A stretch of 64,000 bases of DNA from contig CM065324.1 in NCBI GenBank assembly GCA_033032175.1, forward strand, positions 434,001 to 498,000, given 5' to 3'. Source of the DNA: Saturnia japonica (lineage: Eukaryota > Arthropoda > Insecta > Lepidoptera > Saturniidae). Below the pieces are notes generated by a model. The model did no database searches. It saw only the letters and a program-made list of their open reading frames with translations, and was not told where the DNA came from. Positions 36,575 through 55,657 of this stretch are shown here, piece by piece (the first letter of the stretch is position 1; each line of letters begins with the position of its first letter). The position numbers and the translations under genes were made by a program.

Positions 36575-37130
36575 CTAGCAGCTAATTAGCTGATGCGTGC
36601 GTATCAAATAGCTTGGAGATATCTTCCTTGTCCAATCTGCTCTTAAAGGAGGTTATGGTAGGAGCCATCACAACTTTTTCTGGAAGTTTGTTCCATGCTG
36701 TGACCACTCTGTTAGGCAAGAACTGCTTCATTGGGTTTCTTTTTGCTGGGAATTCCCAAAGTTTCAAGGGATGACCTCGTAGGTGTTTATTTTCATTTGA
36801 CTTAAACATATCTTTAAGGCTGGGCACATCGTAATAATTAGTGAGGATTTTATAAGTTTCGATTAACCTGCCCCTTTGTCTACGGTGTTCTAGTGTGGTA
36901 AGGCCAAGGTTTATGAGGCGCTGTTCATAGGGTAAGTTACGCATTGCATACACCATCTTAGTAGCCCTTCTCTGTACATTTTCAATGAGCTTAATGTCTT
37001 TTTTGAAGTAGGGATCCCAGATAATATAAGCATGTTCAAGAAGTAAATAATGATATTTATTGGTGATATTAAAGGGCGATTGAAGTTTTTGGTGGGATCT
37101 TGAAGTGACATGTTGTGGTTTTTATTTTTA
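36575..37130 (-). pseudogene. CR1/jockey-like LINE fragment, post-RT region
   Basis: The minus strand reads EHAYIIWDPYFKKDIKLIEN then VQRRATKMV (about 37030-36940), and in the neighbouring frame RNLPYEQRLINLGLTTLEHR then RGRLIETYKILTNYYDV (36940-36830), ending with SFKSRLDK. This is the conserved segment after the reverse transcriptase in CR1/Rex1/jockey-type LINEs. The RT core is missing and there is one frameshift near 36950. The 5' part (37085-37130) recurs inversely at 14940-14975. Confidence 0.8.
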
Positions 37131-38200
37131 ACTAGCTGACCCACACAATCTCGTCAGCATCACATAAGAGAGGGGGGAGGGGAGGGGTTTAGAAAGAGTG
37201 GGTCTTAGGTACTTATAATAAAATTCTAAAGGAGCTGAAACATTCGAAGTTCGGTGAAGCTGTAAAAGCCGCAGCGGCTCTGATTCTGGATAGGGCCGCT
37301 AAGGCTAACAGTGTAGTCAGTTCGAAAAAAATATAAAATCGGTTGTCTGTAAAGTCGGTTTACTGACGATAGTGGAACGTGACAACGTCATACGAAAATA
37401 CTGACGGAATTGTATCATTTTAATGCAATGCAAGACAGATGTCGAACGCTGCCGAATGCGGAGGCCGATTGTGCCTCTTTGTCGCTCGTTCCGCGCTCTC
37501 GCTTGCACTTCAAGCCATAAATGGAACGCCTCAAAGCGAGATAACGCCACATGAGTCATGTTTTTTCGTGCGTACAGCCAGCTCCATCGAATTATAAGAC
37601 GTTGTCACGTCAAAAAATGAAAAAGGAGCTGAAAATTTCTTTAATTAGCTACGGAGTTATTTTAAAACTGTGATATCTCCTAAGAAATTTATTGAAATCA
37701 ATTAATGTTGACTACTTATTATGTTCAAAATTAAACACTTGTGGTGAATATTGTATTTATTTCAATAAGGATTAATACCATGTTTATAGAAACACCTTCC
37801 CAAATAATGCATTATTTTAGAACAAATTTTATTACTATAAAAAAGGTTATATTGAGTCAACCATAAAAGATAGCCAAATGCTAACGCGGACTTTTTTTTA
37901 ACTTTTTAAGAGCAAAAATTCCGTCACACATGGTTTTTGCGTAACTTTAACAATTTACGCTGCGCATGCAATGGAAGCTCTGGAAAGCAATAAATTTTAC
38001 CCATTTTTGCAACATTTCTCATTGATGCTCCGCTTCTATTGGTCGTAGTGTGATGTCATATAGCCTATAAACCTTCGATCAATGGGATATCCAACAAAAA
38101 ATATTTTTTCCATTCGAACCAGTAGTTCCTGAGATTAGCGTGATCAACCAAACAAACAGATAAAGATACTCTTCAGCTTTATATTAGAATAGATTAATTA
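37130..38200. repeat. Nested interspersed repeats
   Basis: 'actagctgacccacacaatc' at 37132 and 'gattagcgtgatcaaccaaa' at 38134 look like the head and tail of one lepidopteran interspersed repeat. A different block at about 37200-37620 is inserted in it. It shares 'gaagctgtaaaagc', 'agcggctct' and 'ggctaacagtg' with 42735-42790. Confidence 0.5.
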
Positions 38201-38219
38201 ACTTAGGTTTTAGACCCTA

Positions 38220-38465
38220 TATTATATAATACTGATAGTGTTTTTTGTGATATAGCTTGGTTATCGTGTTTATGTGAAGTGGATTATAAATATAAATTGA
38301 AAGCATACATTTTGATGTGCCACAAAAACTACCTAGAAAATTCTAACAAGGGAGCCATCATCTTGTTGGGATAGTGAATTCGTTTTAAGACAGGACACTA
38401 TATTCACTTGATAATGGCAGTAATGGTTTTCAATAAAGAGGACTATAGTTGGCAAGTAAGTATGA
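38220..38465. repeat. Repeat fragment, inverse of 14640-14950
   Basis: It contains 'acaagggagccatcatcttg' and 'ataatggcagtaatggtttt', which pair with the complement of words at 14660-14775. Confidence 0.55.
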
Positions 38466-39136
38466 AGAAGGGTGTCTAATAGTGGACATATGGAAGTTTT
38501 ACAAATGAAAACCTCGTAATTTTCACAAAACCATCTTTAATCTTGTATTGTTACAAAAGATTGTTTATTTGTCATGTTGACACAAACGCGTACAAATTGT
38601 TTTTTTTAAATGTCAAACATGCGGGTAAGAGAAAAAACACTAGAATTAAAATTTATATGCAGTCACCCCTTGAACGTGCAACTTGGACACCTTATAAAAT
38701 TAAACAAGATGACGGCGGCGGCGCGGCGTAGACAAAGGATGATTGAATACCTACTGTCACAAAAAAAAAAAATAGATCTATCAAAAAAAAATTGTCAGTA
38801 AAAAAATTGATTTTTGAATAGTATATTTTTCGAATGAATAATACAATTTAAAAATTGATTTTTATGAAAAATAATTGATTAAGTATTAATTATTTTTTTT
38901 AATCGAGTTTCTACATCCCTAACTCTCAGTGCTATGCTTAGATTTAATACCAAAGATTTAATACTATAGATACTTCTTTTTCTAAATATAGTTTATTTCT
39001 TTGCAATAACTACCATTTTCAAAAATCCAGCTATTTTTACATTTTTTACCGCTGATTTAGCTTTCTTTCAAAAATAGCGTTGTCAACACTGATTCCTCCT
39101 CAATGTTTTGTTTTCATATAATTTAGGTACATACAC

Positions 39137-45281
<6,145 letters not shown>

Positions 45282-45412
45282 ACAGATGTTTTGATCTAAT
45301 ACCCTCCCCTCCTCTCCCCAGGTTTCCAATTCATCAAAGATTGGTTCTTTTACTTGGTTACAACGTTTTAATAGTATTTCGTGAGATTTATGGATTTCAT
45401 TTTGTTTTAAGA

Positions 45413-45447
45413 AATAAATGTAAATACTGTTTATTTATTATAATAAA
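45413..45447 (+). terminator. poly(A) signals, COQ5
   Basis: Two AATAAA motifs (45413-45418 and 45442-45447) lie 130-165 nt past the COQ5 stop, giving a short 3' UTR. Confidence 0.6.
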
Positions 45448-46266
45448 GATATGAAATATATTTCATGTGTCGATATTTCCGTTGTGTTCTATATTTCATT
45501 TTAAAATTTTAATTAATTTGATACAGAATAGGAGAATGTTAGGTTTTTACCAAAGTTCTTTGAGGCCACGAGAACCAGAGTGGCCTATCTGCTTTTTTCG
45601 ATAAATTGGCCCATTAACATATTTATAATCTAAAATGTGCTTTTTCAAAAGTTATTATTTCTATCATCTATGTTAGTATCAAGTAAATAACTTTTAGGCC
45701 ATTGTGGTTTTGAAAAAGTAAATTTTTAGATTATGAATATCGAAAATTAATAATTATGAATATTAGGAAAAGTTATCGAAAAACGGCGGCCCACATTTAA
45801 AGCTTAATTCTTAGGACGTTAAATTAATGATGAAAGTTATCCCGATAAAGCACCACTAGTGATATATTTCCACATCAGTAGATTTTGTATTTTTTTTTTC
45901 AATTCCTAATTAAATAAAAATAAAGTTTAATGCTTTTACTACATAGGTACCTTTTTTGCAAAGAAAATAGAACATGCATCTAAGGGGTGGGATTATTTTG
46001 CACACATTTCTCGCTGGTATTCTTGACTTGTTTCTGCTGTGCTAATCGAGGCTAGTATAATAAAGTAATCCTATTGGTAAATTTTTCCTTCACGCAGTGT
46101 TATAGATAGGTACCTACCTCGCAGATTCCCTGCTGGACACACAGTCTTATATTCCAGTAACTCAAAATTAGCTTCCATTAAACTCCTTTGTGTGTAAAGC
46201 CGCCAATCCAGCTATCATGTTGCTTCTGTACCTTCCACATACACAGGTTTATTGCGACCATGTTAC

Positions 46267-46653
46267 TAGGGATGTAACGATACATGATTTTGCCGATACG
46301 ATACCGATTATTGTAGTGAATAAACGATCAATATTGACATTGACAATTAGTAATAAATAACGAAGTATTTAAGCTCTTACATATTTTTACCTGCATAGTG
46401 GAAGTAAGTTTTTTGGGCAATTGTTGTGTCTCTATTATGTAGAATGGGTGAATTTTTTTTAAATTAATAATAAATAGGCGTTAAACAATACAACGCGTAG
46501 TAAAGATGGCAATGTCGCCGCTAGCCTGCGACGAAAGGGCAATATCGTTGCTTCGCGCGCTTTTCAAATTGTTTAGATATCAGTTGACAAATAATCAGCG
46601 ATACAGATATATCGACTAGCCGATTATATCGTATCGATATCGTTACATCCCTA
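46267..46653. mobile_element. Inverted-repeat MITE, 387 bp
   Basis: Starts 'tagggatgtaacgatac' and ends 'gatatcgttacatcccta', which are inverted repeats in the first 15 or so bases. 'cgatacgataccgatt' near the left end and 'ccgattatatcgtatcgata' near the right extend the symmetry. Ends resemble hAT MITEs, but I could not find a matching 8-bp target duplication. Confidence 0.65.
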
Positions 46654-46659
46654 CTGTAA

Positions 46660-47935
46660 ACTCATTTTATCGCAAGTTTTTCTGTATGAGAAATAATATT
46701 GACGGAAAATGAACATTAAAAGTTGAAGCGTAGAGTGAAACTACTGCGATATTTTCGTTTAAAGGTATGAGAAATGAAACAAAGTTTGAATTATTGTTGT
46801 ATGGATTTATTAATTAATGAAACTGTATGTTGGTTTTTGGAATGCACATCCATATAGTCATAATACATAACTTTCGACTCTCTTAATCTAAACACGGACA
46901 TAAAATCGCGGCGGCGATACAACCAATTCAACAACGATTTTACATATATTTATAATAAAGTAGTCTATACACACGACATATTATCTATCCCATGTTATGA
47001 AGTCTATATATTAAGTTGATATCTATCTTTGACCCCGGACACTGTCGCTGTTTGATATGAAAGCTTTTAAAAAGCATGCTATTTTATCATGATAACTGGT
47101 TAGGTTTGACACACTAATGAAGATACCTATAATGCAATAAACGGCAGAGACATCGTTAAGCAAATAAAGTGTGAGTTAAGGATCCAAAACAAACATTAAT
47201 TAATACGCCGTATAGAGCGTGCACTCAACATTATTTTGCAAATATTTTGAATATCATACCCAAGAATCCGTGATCCCGGCATCCGGTTCCATAATACATG
47301 CCAACAGACATAGTCAAACACTCCGCGTTAAAATGCAGATCCATCAGTTATAGAGAAAATCCTCCGAGATCCTTCGGTACAATTAATCCAAAAGTCCTCG
47401 CATCCTGTCCGATGAGTGCGCGCGTCCTAATGCAATCCGATTACTCTAAAACAAGATCCTTCCTGCCGATTCGATCCGATCCTACGGCATCCTGACTCAC
47501 ACCTCCAGCCAAGCATATCCGATCCCAATCCACAGTGGATGAAACAAAAGAAAATACTTTTAATTATACAAGTCATTTATGTTTGTTATGATAATGATAT
47601 GAAACGGCCACGAAACGCGCTCGTTGCAACGATTCAAGTACTGTACTTGATACAATACAATAACCTTTCGGTTATTCGGAAAACATCATTGGAATAGAGC
47701 GCGCTCTGTGGGTACCCTGGCACCACGACCAAAAGCTAAAAACACTAAGGTCACATACACATGGGCGTCTTTAAAACGTTTGAACTGCTTGCCATTATTT
47801 CTGGTCAGATGTTGTAAAATAAAAACGCAATATTTACCAGTTTTTAATTGACTTCAAAGAAAAGGTTCTCAATTCGATTGTATATATTTTATTATTGATG
47901 TTCTTCAGGCATAACTTCTATGTTTATAAACCAAT
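46660..47935. other. Intergenic DNA between COQ5 and the large transposon
   Basis: No gene or element is recognised. A GC-neutral stretch at 47270-47520 has repeated 'gatcc' words ('ccgagatccttcgg', 'acaagatccttcc', 'tccgatcctacggcatcc') and a 65-codon plus frame, without domain similarity. Confidence 0.4.
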
Positions 47936-47939
47936 TTAT

Positions 47940-48085
47940 ATGATTATTTTTTTCGTTGGAAAGGGGATACCTCAAGAGTGGTCCCATTTTTATTACATTG
48001 GCACTGAACCTTTGACTTCGAAGCTACACCGGATCCACCGAAATCAACAAAATCATTGAAATTAGTTTTCTTTTTTGTTATTTTA
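47940..48085. repeat. 'accgacttcaa' dispersed short repeat, copy 3
   Basis: 'ggatacctcaagagtggtcc' and 'aaaatcattgaaattagttt' match 9045-9190 and 8290-8390. Confidence 0.5.
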
Positions 48086-48089
48086 ATCT

Positions 48090-49760
48090 AACGCCCGTGT
48101 GTAGGGAGCCTAAGCCTCACAATACAAATCATATCACCCACCCATATAAACTGTTATGCAGATAAAAAAAACTTTAAGATAATTTCAATAAGTAACAATA
48201 ATACATGGATATTCACTTGGATCCTTCTATTTAATATTATGAATTTATTAAACTCATACAAGTTGTGAATAAAACATAAGGTAAATTTTTCAATCAATAG
48301 ATAACTTTATTTGAGGAATAATTTTGTCAGGTTATCCATAAAAACATCAACATTATTTCTTAAATAAAGTTATCTGAAGATTGAAAAATCAGCCCTTAAA
48401 GGTCAATTTGGGAAAGTGAACAGTGGAAATTTAGTTAAACACAGAGAAACTTTTTTATTTACTTCATTAAATGCTATAATTTTATGAACAATCAATTTAT
48501 TCAAGTGTTGCCATGGTGTTCTTTACGTATTTAAAATTATTGCTTATCGAAATAGCATCTTAAAGTTAATAAATTCCATAACCTCTAATATTTTTTTTGT
48601 AAGTGTAAAAATTGTGTTTTTAATTTCCCCAATTTTATTGTGTTTGATAGTGAAATGTAATATAATATACATTATGTGGTACAGTAAAGTGGTTTCTTGG
48701 TAGTAGTGGAGCGGGTCGCGGGGCTGGTCTCCAGGGGGCTGCGACTTCGTCTCTCCTCGCTCGCGACAGCTAGAAACGCACCACTTGATAACCCTCAACA
48801 TCTAAATCTGTATTATTACATCTTACATTCACTCTTAACCCCACATTGGCAAAAACCCATCAAGAAATTATTACACAGTTAATATTGTAAATAAATCCAT
48901 GTAGTTAATCATTTTGTTTGTCTAATGATATCTTTTGTACTACAAAAAAATCATATTTTTCATTGTTTTATTTACGATCTAAACAGGGCATTACCTGATA
49001 ATGATAAGTATTGATATTCCAATAATTATAATTAATGTCTGTATGTATTGGCTACACATGTAAGGTCCATGCAATCATTAGCATTTTGCAACAAGTAAGA
49101 AAAACATGGATTTTGAACAAACAGATTCAAGATCATTAAAGTAAAATTATACTCATATTCACAAGTGAAAACTACATACATACATAATTTGGAGCTATTT
49201 TTTTTCTCATTTATGAAATCTTATCTGTGATCTCTGGTCAGAAGAAAAATATTTGTTTGATATAAGTAATATCTATTGGTCCACATTATAATGCATTCCA
49301 AATACATTTTGAAATCTTTCAAATGCTCATTCTGTCTATCTTTCAGTGTTTTAAGTTTGCATAATGAGGTTAGTTTTTTGTTTACAATAAACTACCAAAT
49401 ATAAATTTTAAAAAACATTTAACCATTGCGAATTTCACTAATACTCTTCACACGTTCATATCATACTTAAAAATCATAATATATTATCCATAATTTGTTA
49501 ATTCGAGAGTTGACAACTTTTGGAAAATCGTTTTAAACACTTTATATGTTGAAAATAATACCTATGAATAATTTTTTTTCATTATTACAGCATAAAAAGC
49601 GATTTCAAAATACTTTTTAATCTAAATAAAAAGTACGCCACAAAAACGATGCATTTATGGTCTCATGACGTCATGTCATTTTGTATAACAGTGACACATT
49701 TGACAACTAACACAAGAGTCTATCTAACACATACAATTACTTTTTCCAGATTTGTATTGT
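48090..49760. other. AT-rich intergenic DNA
   Basis: No gene recognised. An isolated GC-rich island at 48700-48780 was examined as a possible exon and rejected. Confidence 0.5.
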
Positions 49761-49763
49761 TTT

Positions 49764-50320
49764 TAGCCCAGTCATATTAGGGCTTTCACCTCGGAATGAA
49801 AGATAATAAGCTGCAAATTGGTATGAACCTTTGTTTTGTCATTCTAAATGTTGTCTCAAAAGTCACAATCGTTATCGTGTCCGCGTCTCAAGATATTCAA
49901 GGTCAAAGGTCACAAAAATCGGTTTTTCGCGAATATCTGGCTTCCTATCGGTTAAATGAGATTTGCATTTATTATAAAAGTTGTAGGCTATAAAATTCCC
50001 TACAACTTTTGTTTAAACTTTTTTTTCATACAACCAACCGTTTTGAAGGTAGAGCGCGAAGAGTGCACATCGTACAGTCATATACGGCCTAATGCAAGGT
50101 CAAGCGTGAGTTATGGTTATCAGTACGTTATAAAGTCAATTATTTACTTGGAAATTATAATTATTAAACAATGCCTATTATTTATGTACTAACTATTAAT
50201 TATTTATATTTAATTAAAGTAAGTAACTTGATTATTTATATATAATTATTCATATTTAACTATTTAAGTATAAAATATTATTAATTCTGGATTATATATT
50301 TTAGTTTTATTTTAAGTTAA
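49764..50320 (+). repeat. Left terminal inverted arm of the 5.9 kb element
   Basis: Outer tip 'tagcccagtcatattaggg'; inner limit '..tttaagttaa'. Includes a local palindrome 'aaaagttgtaggctataaaa' / 'ttccctacaacttttg' that could form a cruciform or hairpin in both arms. Confidence 0.9.
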
Positions 50321-50533
50321 CACGACATTATATATATTTTCTTTAAAACGCGTAAATTTCTCAATACTTATATACCTGGAAATACTTGTCCCTACCCTAT
50401 GCCCTTTTCTATTCATTGCCGGGACAGATGTTCTATAGTATTCAAGGCCACTCTCTCCACTTTGTATGAGTCAAGATTATTCGTTAGTTTGAAATTGTAC
50501 CGTTGCAACTACGGACGTACGGTTTTAAGAGCT

Positions 50534-53500
50534 ATGGCTGATTTGTGTTTTATATGTGATAAGAAACTTTCAGGTGTTTCTGTGAATGTCGTACGTGGTT
50601 TACAAACTTTAAAAACTGCAAGTATTGAAAGAAATGATTGACATATAGACTATTTAAATACTTTAAGTTCTGTAAATGTGCATTCCGAGTGTCGAAAAGT
50701 GTACACGAGTAAAAATGTTATTATTGCATCAAAACGACGCACAGATGAGAGTGAACCTTCAACGTCAAGTGCACCTCGTAAAAAACGAAATGAAGTCTTT
50801 GATTTTGGAAAGTTATGCTTATTTTGTGGCCAAGAAGCTGATGAAATAGCAGAAAAAAAAAAAAAATTAAAGTATAGACGGACAATAAGTAATGTAAGTA
50901 CTCTTGCATTCAAAGACAACGTAATTAAGAGAGCAGAAGAACGAAACGATTCCTTAGGAGAATTAGTAAAGGAACGTATATATTACGAGTATGATTTGAT
51001 CGCTGCTGAAGCAAAGTATCATACTATTTGCTATACCAGCTTTTTAACCCGAGTACCATCTGCAGATAAAAAACCTCGCCAAGATGATCAAGTCACTCAA
51101 GCAATGAAGGAGATTTTTTATTATATAGAAAATAATGAAGATTCTCAATTTACTTTGAAAGAACTTAAAGATGTCCCTACGGAATACATACCTGACGATA
51201 AGACAATTATTACAAAATTACAACAAAAGTATTTAACTGATATAATAATCACAAAAAAAATTGGATCATTTACAATTATATCTTTCCGTGATACACAGCT
51301 TAACGTATTATCAAAAGCTTGGTACGAAAATAAAAAAAAGTACTCCTGTAGAAGAACGTCTACGGATTGTAGAAGCTGCTGCGGCTATTATTAGGGAAGA
51401 CATCAGATCATCTGTAGTTGAAACAAAAACGTATCCACCTCCGAATAAAATGCTAGATTGTATTAATGAAGAAATACCAAAAACATTATCACATTTTTTG
51501 GAAGAAATGATATTAAAAAATAGAAAAGGACAAGTAGATCATTTAAAAACGAAATGCACATCTATTAGCCACGCAATAATGGCTTCGATACGAGAACGTT
51601 CATTTTCATCACAGCTACTGTTGGGCCTTTCCGTATTTCTTCACAGAAGATATGGGTCTAAAAAATTGTTGGATGTTTTATCATCTTTAGGATTTGCTGC
51701 ATCATATAGTAATACCATACAGTATGAAGTTTAAGCAGTTTACCATCCACAACCTCGTATTTTACCATCAGAGTCTGGTGCGTTGGTACAATATGTTGGA
51801 GACAATGCAGATATTAATGTCAGTACTCTTGACGGTAATAATACTCTTCACGTTATGGGAATGATAAAAATAATTACTCCGAAAGATGCTGTAATTTATG
51901 ATGATCGCATAAAAAAATGTACAACTAAACCGAGTGCAAAAGAGTTAGCAGCAATATCACACGTATCTCTTTTAGCATATGAAAAGCCAGTTGTACCTGG
52001 GTACAGCAAGATTCAAGTCCAAAATCTACATGATGATCAAGTACTGATTGAAAAAAAATTTAATGCAGTTGATTTGTTGTGGTTATACGGAAAATGGAAG
52101 AATCTTTCACCGTTGCCAGGGTGGAATGGCTATCTTCAACAACTTACGAAAAATAATCAAAATTTTTCAACTTCTCAGGTTATATTTCTACCTTTCATTG
52201 ATCATCCTGCCAGTAATTTAGACACAATTTATACAACTTTACATAGTGCTATAAATATTGCCAAGTCACATCAACAAAAAACGTGCATAATTACATTTGA
52301 TCAGCCCCTGTACTCAAAAGCACGTGAAATGGTTGCTGTCAGATGCAAACTCAGACTTGTCTAAATTGTCACTTGGAGATTTCATATGCTCATGTCTTTT
52401 CTTGGATGCATAGGACATGTAATGGACGGTAGTGGTCTCAAGGAAGCTTTAAGTAAAATATATGCTACAAATTCGGTCGACAAAATGTTGAATGGTCACG
52501 CTTATGCAAGAAGTATCAGAGGCCATATATTATTACGACTTGCATTATCAATAAAGATTTTTGAAGAGATGAAAATTGAAAATTGTGTGTTAGATGAGTT
52601 AATTGAACAGATAACTAGTCGCGATGTTTCCTACGAAGATGTTGAAGGATGTACGAGCAGCTCCAACTCGTTAATTGATCAATTTCAGGATGAACTAAAA
52701 GAATTAAAAGCTCGAGGTCCCACGGCACAGTTATGGGTGCAATATTTTGAAATGGTATCAATAGCCCTAGATTTCATTCGCGCTGAAAGGCTGGGACTTT
52801 TTCAAGAACATTTGGATGCAGTGCGAAAAATGCTGCCCTATTTTCATGCTGGTGGTCATTTCCTATATGCGAAATCAGCTCATTTGTATCTTCAAGATAT
52901 GTTAAAACTTGAGGAGACAATGGATCAACAGGCTTTTGAGAACTTTAAAAACGGATTCTTTACTGTAAAACGAACAGAAAAATTTAATTCTGGTACATGG
53001 ACAGACATGGTAATCGAGCAAAGTCTGATGAAATCTATGAAGACAGAAGGAGGAGTATCTCGAGGCCGAAGTACACAAGAAAGTGTTCTATGTAAGTGGG
53101 TATATGCTATGTATGCCACGAATACAATTTGTGAAGAAATTGAACGGTTTTGTAACATTTCTTTCGATTCTGTGGACCAACATGTTGATGCTAGAGATTC
53201 ACGAATAAAAAGGGATGATACTGATGTAAATGAACTGGTTGGTTGGTTTACGCTTCATAATCCCTTTCCAAATACGAATCAGTTGGTATCCTTAGCTTCA
53301 GGAATCGTTGGAAATGACCAAATTAATTGTCACCGAGCCCATGAAATCGGATTGCAATCTATGGTAAAGATAACTGGTTTGAACTTCAACGAAATAAAGT
53401 TAAAACGCGTCGATAAGGTTTTACCGCTTTCAGCCATTAACAAATCTGTCAAAATTAATGATTGTAAAGTTTCTATAGATCCTCCAGAGAATAACTGTAA

Positions 53501-54981
53501 GCAAAAAATTTGAAAGTAATTTACAAGAATATCTTCAGTATGAACTAAGCCCGTATCCGACATCTTTATTTGATAGTAATGGCATGAGAAAAACCACGAA
53601 AGCAACATTATATGACAATATGATGCCTGTCGTTATCGATCTTGATGAAAATAATGTAACATACATCATCGATGGTGGATTTCTTCTGCATCGCGTCGTA
53701 TGGAGCAAAGACGATACTTTCTCTATTATTTTAAATAAGTACATTAAATATTTACAAACACATTATGGCTCAGCAATTGTTGTTGTATTTGACGGATATT
53801 CGGACTATAGTAAAAATATTAAAGCACTGGAACAACAAAGAAGAACTGCTGCACTTTCAAAATCATATGAAGTTTGTTTTGACGAAACAATGGTTGTGCC
53901 AATCAGTCAAGAATTTTTTTTATCAAATCGGTCTAATAAAAAAAAAATTATCGACATGCTTGTTGAAAAATTTAAAACTGTTAATATCACAACAAAACAA
54001 GCCAGAGATGATGCTGATGTTCTCATCATTGACACAGCTATTGCCTTATCACAACATCAAAAGACTGCTGTCATCATAGGAGAAGATATCGATTTGCTCG
54101 TTATTTTAATTGGACGTACTCAGTCACATCATCAGGAATTTTTTTTTTTAAAAGTTGGCAAAGGCAATGTCAAAACACAAATATATTCTACTAAAAGTTT
54201 TGACCAATATCCTCGTACTAAAAAGCACATTTTATTTTTACACGCATTCAGTGGCTGTGACACGACTTCTGCGCTATTTAAAAAAGGAAAAAAAACTGTT
54301 ACTAGAGCATTGGAAAAAATTCCTGATTTAGATAAACTGGTGGAAGTATTTCAACAAGAAAACTGCCCAAAACAAACATTATTAGAAAATGGAGTGCGCA
54401 TCTTGTTGGCATTATATAATGCTCCAAAATCTGAGGACAACATTGATCATTTCCGCTACACGCAATTCATCAAATTTACAAAACTAAATAAACCTGTACA
54501 ACTGTCAACACTTCCACCAACAAGTGTAGCAGCTCATCAACACATAAAACGTGTCTACTACCAGATTCAAACGTGGTTAGGGAAGGACTTAGAACCTCAA
54601 GAATGGGGCTGGATGCTTGAAAATGAAATCCTGGAGCCCATACGAACGTTATTACCTCCAGCACCAGCCGAATTACTAAGTGTAATATTTTGCAATTGCA
54701 AAAATGGTTGTGGTTCCCGCTGTGGATGCAGAAAATCAGGGCTACAATGTTCTTTAGCTTGCGGCCAGTGCAACGGACAAGCTTGCCTCAACGCTTCACT
54801 GTATCCAAGTAATCCCGATGAAGAAAATACATATGATCCCGATATTCTGGAAGGTTTGGAGATGAACATGACAGATAATGAGGATGATGACAATGAATCG
54901 AACATTTTTGAGCGACAAAAGAAGAAGACGACGAAGAAGAAGAAGATAATTAGCTTCCATTTCCAATTTCATTACAATTAA
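50534..54981 (+). pseudogene. Multi-domain transposase with XPG/FEN1-like nuclease, frame-broken
   Basis: Reading begins MADLCFICDKKLSG (50534), a Cys-pair start, with a second Cys pair LCLFCGQEADE (50816) and a Cys/His pair in 'KYHTICYTSF' (about 51017). Breaks I see: in-frame stop at 50639-50641, shift near 51340, stop at 51732-51734, compensating shifts around 52330-52380, and shift near 53505. The C-terminal third (53584-54981, 465 codons intact) starts with an XPG/FEN1-like fold: YIIDGGFLLHR, VVVFDGYSDY, RDDADVLIIDTAIAL, GEDIDLLVILI, then FSGCDTTSALFKKGKK. A Cys-rich segment with C.CK.GCG..C.C spacing (54691-54790) follows, reminiscent of CXC/tesmin-type modules, then an acidic and Lys-rich tail. 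The middle (51260-53500) lacks any domain I know by name and should hold the catalytic core. Confidence 0.75.
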
Positions 54982-55091
54982 AATCAACAAAGATACTTTT
55001 GATATTTGAACTCACATTTTGACAAATGTATATTATGCCGTATTTAATAATAAATAAAAATATGTGTAAAATATATACTCTTACTATCATT

Positions 55092-55657
55092 TTAACTTAA
55101 AATAAAACTAAAATATATAATCCAGAATTAATAATATTTTATACTTAAATAGTTAAATATGAATAATTATATATAAATAATCAAGTTACTTACTTTAATT
55201 AAATATAAATAATTAATAGTTAGTACATAAATAATAGGCATTGTTTAATAATTATAATTTCCAAGTAAATAATTGACTTTATAATGTACTGATAACCATA
55301 ACTCACGCTTGACCTTGCATTAGGCCGTATATGACTGTACAATGTGCACTCTTCGCGCTCTACCTTCAAAACGGTTGGTTGTATGAAAAAAAAGTTTAAA
55401 CAAAAGTTGTAGGGAATTTTATAGCCTACAACTTTTATAATAAATGCAAATCTCATTTAACCGATAGGAAGCCAGATATTCGCGAAAAACCGATTTTTGT
55501 GACCTTTGACCTTGAATATCTTGAGACGCGGACACGATAACGATTGTGACTTTTGAGACAACATTTAGAATGACAAAACAAAGGTTCATACCAATTTGCA
55601 GCTTATTATCTTTCTTTCCGAGGTTGACCCCTTTTTTTACCTAATATGACTGGGCTA
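55092..55657 (-). repeat. Right terminal inverted arm of the 5.9 kb element
   Basis: Reverse complement of the left arm; visible differences include acattgt for the left arm's acatcgt and an extra T-rich block 'cctttttttacc' near the tip. It ends 300 bp from the SRSF1 stop codon. Confidence 0.9.

Larger units (their letters stand above)
49764..55657 (+). mobile_element. Large DNA transposon, 5.9 kb, with about 560-bp inverted terminal arms (Academ-like)
   Basis: Both ends begin 'tagcccagtcatattagg' (inverted). The arms run 49764-50320 and 55092-55657 and, apart from a small indel patch near the tips, differ at only a few positions by eye. TTT flanks both sides (49761-49763, 55658-55660), a possible 3-bp target duplication in T-rich context. 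The interior carries one long but broken coding region (50534-54981). The C-terminal XPG/FEN1-like nuclease part plus Cys-rich modules and a 3-4 bp duplication fit what is described for the Academ superfamily. That class assignment is my inference; structure and ends are directly visible. Confidence 0.82.

Noticed and set aside
36582..36956. 124-codon minus-strand ORF as a host gene
   Set aside because: The LIETYKILTNYYDV and SFKSRLDK phrases belong to the conserved post-RT region of CR1/jockey-type LINEs.
48560..48800. GC-rich minus-strand stretch with RRSRSP-like reading, considered as the RS-domain exon of SRSF1
   Set aside because: No frame gives a sustained RS domain, and the true RS exon with the right phase and SRSYSPRRR reading is at 55964-56066.
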